Assembly: GCA_036005605.1 (NCBI GenBank)
Contig: DASYQJ010000100.1
Location: forward strand, 1 to 16,746
Length of the DNA stretch: 16,746 nucleotides
Direction of reading: 5' to 3'
Source of the DNA: JALZAA01 sp036005605
Lineage (GTDB): Bacteria; Actinomycetota; Acidimicrobiia; IMCC26256; JACDBD01
Shown here: in pieces, positions 13,505 through 16,746 of the stretch
Numbering within the stretch: the first letter of the stretch is position 1
Layout of the letters: each line of letters begins with the position of its first letter
Program-made: the position numbers and the translations under genes
The notes under the pieces: model-generated
Told to the model about the DNA's origin: nothing
What the model saw: the letters and a program-made list of their open reading frames with translations, nothing else
The model's database searches: none

Positions 13505-14269
13505 CTACCCGATGTTGACGAGCCGGGCGAGGCCGGCGGCACGCAGCGCGTCCTGCAGGCGGGCGGTGACAAGGGGCAGCCGGTCGAGCAGGAGGATGAT
13601 GCCGAAGACGGCGAGCAACGCCGCCGAGACCAGCGTGATCGCGCGGGAGTGGCGCTTCACCCAGTTGAGCGCCGGGGCGAAGCGGCCCACTCCCAGACCG
13701 ACGAGAAGGAACGGCACTCCCAGCCCCAGCGAGTACGCGATGAGCAGGGACGCTCCCCTCGCGGTCTCACCCTGCGCGTTGGCTACCGCGAGCACGGCCG
13801 CGAGCACGGGCCCGATGCACGGCGTCCAGCCCAGCCCGAACGCGGCACCGGCCACGGGTGCGGCAAACGGGCCGAACCGCTCGAGGTGGGGATGGAAACG
13901 GAACTCCTGGTACAGGCGCGGCGTCGTGAGCAGCTGCGAGCCGGCAAGGTACAGCGCCATCAGCAGCACGAGCGCGCCCGACACGCGCGTGAGCGTCTCC
14001 TGGTTGCGGAACACGATGTCGCTCACGGACCACGTCGTCAGGAACAGCGCGACGAACACGAGCATGAAGCCGAGCACGAAGAGCCCGGTGTTGACGGCGA
14101 TACGGGTGAGGCGACGGGCGTCGGGCGCTTCGAGCTCGCCCATCGTGAGGCCGGTGACGAGGCTCAGGTAGCCAGGCACGATCGGCAGCACGCACGGCGA
14201 CAAGAAGGAGATGATCCCGCCGCCGAAGGCGACGAGCACGTTCACATTCGATGCGGAGACCCCGAGCAC
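13505..14269 (-). CDS. ccdA: CcdA-type thiol:disulfide transporter (cytochrome c biogenesis)
   Basis: A 254-residue membrane protein with six hydrophobic segments. It passes reducing equivalents from cytoplasmic thioredoxin across the membrane, for haem attachment to apocytochrome c or for other envelope thiols. The two halves each carry the reactive Cys-Pro: SFLSPCVLPIVPGYLS (Cys26) and GLGWTPCIGPVLAAV (Cys151), in symmetric positions as in CcdA. The start is GTG 14267-14269, with a TAGCAT -10-like box 9 nt upstream and no Shine-Dalgarno. Other in-frame GTG codons (for example 14245) are possible. The usual partners (ResB/ResC, a thioredoxin-like protein or CcsA) are absent from the window; the next gene is a crotonase. 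Confidence 0.92.
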   Translation of the reverse strand: MLGVSASNVNVLVAFGGGIISFLSPCVLPIVPGYLSLVTGLTMGELEAPDARRLTRIAVNTGLFVLGFMLVFVALFLTTWSVSDIVFRNQETLTRVSGALVLLMALYLAGSQLLTTPRLYQEFRFHPHLERFGPFAAPVAGAAFGLGWTPCIGPVLAAVLAVANAQGETARGASLLIAYSLGLGVPFLLVGLGVGRFAPALNWVKRHSRAITLVSAALLAVFGIILLLDRLPLVTARLQDALRAAGLARLVNIG

Positions 14270-14278
14270 GCGCGCGAC

Positions 14279-14284
14279 ATGCTA
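14279..14284 (-). promoter_or_regulatory. -10-like element of ccdA
   Basis: On the minus strand TAGCAT fits TANNNT and is separated by 9 nt from the GTG of ccdA, the same spacing as in front of alkB. It starts directly after the 11-bp hairpin at 14285-14318, so the -35 side would lie inside that hairpin. Confidence 0.3.
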
Positions 14285-14318
14285 CGGGGCCGGTGACAAT
14301 TCGCGGCCACCGGCCCCG
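14285..14318 (-). terminator. Strong hairpin downstream of the methyltransferase gene
   Basis: CGGGGCCGGTG (14285-14295) pairs perfectly with CACCGGCCCCG (14308-14318), giving an 11-bp stem with a 12-nt loop. It lies 58 nt after the methyltransferase stop and directly before the ccdA -10-like box. No U-tract follows, so termination would be of the U-less type; it would also separate the methyltransferase from ccdA. Confidence 0.5.
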
Positions 14319-14376
14319 CGGGTCTACGAGAGTGATCGACGAAGCGTCGCTTCCGGGTTCTCGGAGGCGGTTTCGC

Positions 14377-15456
14377 TCAGGGCTTGGCTTCGAGAATGAG
14401 GTTCAAGGGAGTTTCGGCTGCTCGCCGGAAGCGCGTGAACCCCGCCTGCTCGAACACGACTCGGAGCCGAGCCTCGCCGGCCTGGGCGCCGAGTCCGAGT
14501 CCGACCTCCTGCGACAAGGAGTTGGGCGTGCAGATCGACGAAGAAGCCGTGTACAGCAGCGCCGCCATCGGATTGTCCGTGAGGTTGGCGGAACGGTCGT
14601 CGAGGGCGAACGGCTCGACGAGGAACACGGTGCCATCCTCGGCGAGGTGCTCACGGGCGTAGCGGGCGATCCCGACGGGGTCGCCCATGTCGTGGATGCA
14701 GTCGAAGAAGCAAATCACGTCGTAGGTGCCCTCGTAGCCCTTCGCCTCGGCCACCTTGAAGGTTGTTCGGTCGGCGACGCCCGCCTCCTCGGCACGGAGC
14801 CGGGCCGTGTCGATCGAAGGTTGGTGGAAGTCGAAGCCCGTGACGCGCGCGTTCGGGAACGTCTCGGCGAGCACGACGACCGAGGCCCCGTGACCACATC
14901 CGACGTCGGCCACTGTGCCCCCTGCCGTCAGCTTGTCGGCGACTCCATCCAGCGCCGCGATCCAGTTGGGTAGCTCGGCCCGGTAACCGGTACGGAAGAA
15001 CCACTCGGTGCCCGAGAACAGGCACGGGTGGTGGTCGCCCCAGCTGAGAGCCCCGTCGCCGCGGAAAGCGTCGCTGACCTTGGTGATGTCCATGAACAGC
15101 GACCCGAACGCGTTCATGGCGCGGGCGACGAAGGCCGGTGAATTGTCATCGGCGAGAGCCATCGCCGCCTCCGTCGAGAGCTGATAACGGTCGGTGTCCG
15201 CATCCCAGGAGACGAGCCCGCCGGCGACCTGGCCGTCGAGCCATTCACGCACGAGGCGCGGGTTGCACCCGGCCTTCTCCGCGATCTCGTCGCCGGTCAT
15301 CGCGCCGGATCCCGCGAGGGCCTGGTACAGGCCGACCTCGTCCCCCAGCCAGATCCCGAAGCACATCGCTCCGCCGGTCATGAAGCCGACAACCTGCCCC
15401 ATCAGCTGCTCGAGCTTCGCCTCGTCGACTGCGTGCGTCGTGTCGGTGCTCGTCAT
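14377..15456 (-). CDS. SAM-dependent methyltransferase with N-terminal winged helix
   Basis: A 359-residue protein. Residues about 30-100 form a dimerisation/winged-helix domain (GLYQALAGSGAMTGDEIAEK, LVREWLDGQVAGGLV), as in O-methyltransferases and M. tuberculosis Rv2258c (about 350 aa). The SAM-binding domain has motif I VADVGCGHG (182-190), the acidic end of strand 2 (VTGFDFHQPS, 205-214), FKVAEAKGYEGTYDVICFFDCIHDM (in two parts) and a post-motif VFLVEPFALDD. The methyl acceptor is unknown. The ATG has GGGAGGA 8 nt upstream. It diverges from a TetR-family gene across 125 nt that holds a palindrome, so it is a likely target of that regulator. A strong hairpin follows the gene. Confidence 0.9.
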   Translation of the reverse strand: MTSTDTTHAVDEAKLEQLMGQVVGFMTGGAMCFGIWLGDEVGLYQALAGSGAMTGDEIAEKAGCNPRLVREWLDGQVAGGLVSWDADTDRYQLSTEAAMALADDNSPAFVARAMNAFGSLFMDITKVSDAFRGDGALSWGDHHPCLFSGTEWFFRTGYRAELPNWIAALDGVADKLTAGGTVADVGCGHGASVVVLAETFPNARVTGFDFHQPSIDTARLRAEEAGVADRTTFKVAEAKGYEGTYDVICFFDCIHDMGDPVGIARYAREHLAEDGTVFLVEPFALDDRSANLTDNPMAALLYTASSSICTPNSLSQEVGLGLGAQAGEARLRVVFEQAGFTRFRRAAETPLNLILEAKP

Positions 15457-15514
15457 GGTGTTCGTCCTCCCTGCCCGCCCGAGCCTTGGCGCCCGGCCGG
15501 CCCTGTCCTGAACG

Positions 15515-15529
15515 ACTGTCTAAGTCAGT
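15515..15529. promoter_or_regulatory. Palindrome (candidate TetR operator)
   Basis: ACTGTCTAAGTCAGT is a 15-bp palindrome with six of seven base pairs matching around a central A. It lies in the 125-nt divergent region between the methyltransferase and tetR-type starts, 53 nt before the tetR ATG. Divergent TetR genes usually bind such sites. The base composition is lower in GC than its surroundings. Confidence 0.45.
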
Positions 15530-15539
15530 TGTCTTGGGC

Positions 15540-15545
15540 TACTAT
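15540..15545 (+). promoter_or_regulatory. -10-like element upstream of the tetR-type gene
   Basis: TACTAT fits TANNNT and lies 10 nt after the candidate operator, which would then overlap the -35 side, as expected for autorepression. No clear -35 hexamer is visible, so this is tentative. Confidence 0.28.
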
Positions 15546-15581
15546 CCAATACAGACGTCCAGGCGTCAAGAGGGAGTCTCG

Positions 15582-16211
15582 ATGGCGCGGGTGTGGGAGC
15601 AGCGGGACGTGTCGGAGGCGCGCCAACAGGCGACGCTGGCGCTGCTGGAGGCAGCCGAGCGCCTCCTGTTCGAGTCCGGGTACGCCGCTGTGACGACACG
15701 TCGGGTCGCCGAAGAGGCGGGCGTCAAGCACGGCCTCGTGCACTACTACTTCGGCTCGATGGAAGAACTGTTCACGCAGACACTCGAGCGCTTGGCAAAT
15801 CGGCTCGCCGAGCCGCTCGAGGAGCACTATGCGAATCCTGACCTGACATTCGCCGAGAAGTGGCGGATCGTCGCGCAGAACTGGATCGACCAGCCGACGT
15901 CACGCTTCCCGAAGATCCTCCTCGAGCTGTCGGCCATGTCGTGGAACATCCCGCAACTGCGTCAGCGCGTCAGCGCGGTGTACGCGCGGTTCCGAGCGAT
16001 CTTCGAGCGCTACTTCGGAGAAGCCATGCGCGAATACGGTCTCGACGAGTCGCAGTTCCCACTCAAGGTCGTCGCCGCCGCGGCTGGAACGTTCCAGTTG
16101 GGGGTCATCGTCGAAGGGCTGTCCCAGTTTCACGAAGGTCACGAGGAACTGCTGACATGGGTTCAGTCCTGGCTCGACTCGCTCGAGGCTGCGAAGACTG
16201 CAAACGCCTGA
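15582..16211 (+). CDS. TetR-family transcriptional regulator
   Basis: A 209-residue protein. The N-terminal helix-turn-helix is standard: LLEAAERLLFESGYAAVTTR (21-40), then RVAEEAGVKHGLVHYYFGS (41-59), followed by EELFTQTLE. The C-terminal ligand and dimer domain (about 75-205) is hydrophobic and helical and gives no ligand clue. ATG 15582 is preferred to an upstream ATG at 15486 because AGGGAG lies 5-6 nt upstream, and the extension (to residue 32) is unlike the family. It diverges from the methyltransferase gene, with a palindrome between, so it probably represses that gene and itself. It ends 1 nt from the convergent EamA gene. Confidence 0.92.
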   Translation: MARVWEQRDVSEARQQATLALLEAAERLLFESGYAAVTTRRVAEEAGVKHGLVHYYFGSMEELFTQTLERLANRLAEPLEEHYANPDLTFAEKWRIVAQNWIDQPTSRFPKILLELSAMSWNIPQLRQRVSAVYARFRAIFERYFGEAMREYGLDESQFPLKVVAAAAGTFQLGVIVEGLSQFHEGHEELLTWVQSWLDSLEAAKTANA

Positions 16212-16212
16212 A

Positions 16213-16746
16213 TCAGCGGGTCGCGATCAGCGCGAGGCCGACGAGCCCCAACGCAAGGCCCCGGGCTCGCTGCCTGCCGATCCGCTCGTGCAGGACGAGC
16301 CGGGCAAGCACGACGGTGGTCGCGGGATACAGCGACGCGACCGGCGCGACGAGCGAGAGAAGCCCGCGCCGCACGGCGAGGACGACGAGCGCATTCGCAC
16401 CAACGTCGCACAAACCGGCGCCGGCGACCGGCGCAATGGCGGCGCGTGCTACGCGCGGCGAACGGCCGAGCACGACGGCTACGACCGCGAGTAGCGGCAC
16501 CGACACGCACCGGCCGATGAACACCGGCCACATCCCCGATCCGCTCGAGCTCTCGGCGAGCAAGATGAAGACAACACCGAATCCCACTCCCGCGCCGCCG
16601 CCGAGGGCCATCTCCAGCCGGGGCGAGATGGCCGCGGCGGGATCACGCTCCGCGCCCGCGCCGACGATCGCGGCTGCGACGAGCGCCACGCCGACGCCGG
16701 CCAGCGGGAGCGCGGACGGGCGCTCGCCGCGCAGGAGACCCCACAC
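16213..16746 (-). CDS. EamA/DMT-family transporter, N-terminus outside window
   Basis: The C-terminal 177 residues of a drug/metabolite-type transporter. The first residues seen (LLRGERPSALPLAGVGVALVAAA) correspond to the end of the first EamA repeat, and the remainder carries the second repeat with about six hydrophobic segments. The last part, GLLSLVAPVASLYPATTVVLARLVLHERIGRQRARGLALGLVGLALI (in pieces), is the signature end of EamA, with the P-x-x-t-v-x-x-a-x-x-x-l-x-E motif. EamA proteins usually have about 280-300 residues, so roughly 110-120 N-terminal residues lie beyond 16746; the GTG at the edge is not a believable start. Substrate unknown (metabolite export is typical). It converges on the TetR gene. 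Confidence 0.85.
   Translation of the reverse strand: MWGLLRGERPSALPLAGVGVALVAAAIVGAGAERDPAAAISPRLEMALGGGAGVGFGVVFILLAESSSGSGMWPVFIGRCVSVPLLAVVAVVLGRSPRVARAAIAPVAGAGLCDVGANALVVLAVRRGLLSLVAPVASLYPATTVVLARLVLHERIGRQRARGLALGLVGLALIATR

Noticed and set aside
12728..14296. Plus-strand ORF of about 520 codons opposite the crotonase and ccdA genes
   Set aside because: It spans two well-supported minus-strand genes and their boundary, is rich in Arg/Asp/Glu/His repeats from complementary codons, and matches no family.
15486..15582. Upstream ATG that would add 32 residues to the TetR protein
   Set aside because: The extension crosses the candidate operator and -10 box and is unlike TetR N-termini. 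The ATG at 15582 has a clear Shine-Dalgarno.

Overview
The window is GC-rich, densely packed DNA, most likely chromosomal and from an actinobacterium (Actinomycetota). The evidence is strong G/C bias at third codon positions, GTG starts and TANNNT -10 boxes lying 6 to 9 nt before GTG codons (leaderless style). Actinobacterial families are also present: SHOCT, DUF6325, TIGR03086, an Rv1264-type adenylyl cyclase and PPOX/FDOR flavin-fold proteins. A Gram-positive-type LexA box is present too. The genus cannot be fixed from the sequence. No IS element, integrase, CRISPR array or rRNA was seen.

Left part (1-3633). A RibD/DHFR-like reductase and a pyridoxamine-oxidase-fold protein, both on the minus strand, are followed by a small-protein cluster. 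The cluster has a membrane protein with PLDc_N and SHOCT domains (+), facing a four-gene minus-strand run: DUF6325, SHOCT, SHOCT, NTF2-like. Upstream of the membrane gene, on the opposite strand, lies a short frameshifted relic of a second PLDc_N gene.

Middle part (3821-8765 and on). A 12-14-helix MFS exporter (-) and a YihY/BrkB-type membrane protein (+) are separated by 368 nt without a gene. An initiator tRNA-fMet gene (-) follows. Next is a plus-strand run: a TIGR03086 DinB-fold protein, a GlcD-like FAD 2-hydroxyacid dehydrogenase and a benzoylformate-decarboxylase/acetolactate-synthase-like ThDP enzyme. The last two look like an oxidise-then-decarboxylate (or ligate) pair acting on an unknown 2-hydroxyacid.

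Right part (10338-16746). A PPOX-fold protein (-) and an AlkB-type DNA/RNA repair dioxygenase (+) diverge from a short intergenic region holding a LexA (SOS) box. AlkB is followed closely by a class III adenylyl cyclase with an Rv1264-like regulatory half and its own apparent leaderless promoter. Then come a crotonase-fold protein and CcdA (both -, ccdA upstream), a winged-helix SAM methyltransferase (-) divergent from a TetR regulator (+), and the C-terminal part of an EamA transporter (-) cut by the window edge.

The best-supported observations beyond routine annotation are the LexA box in front of alkB, the inverted PLDc_N relic beside its intact paralogue, the SHOCT/DUF6325 cluster, and the GlcD-ThDP cassette with an unusual active-site residue pattern.
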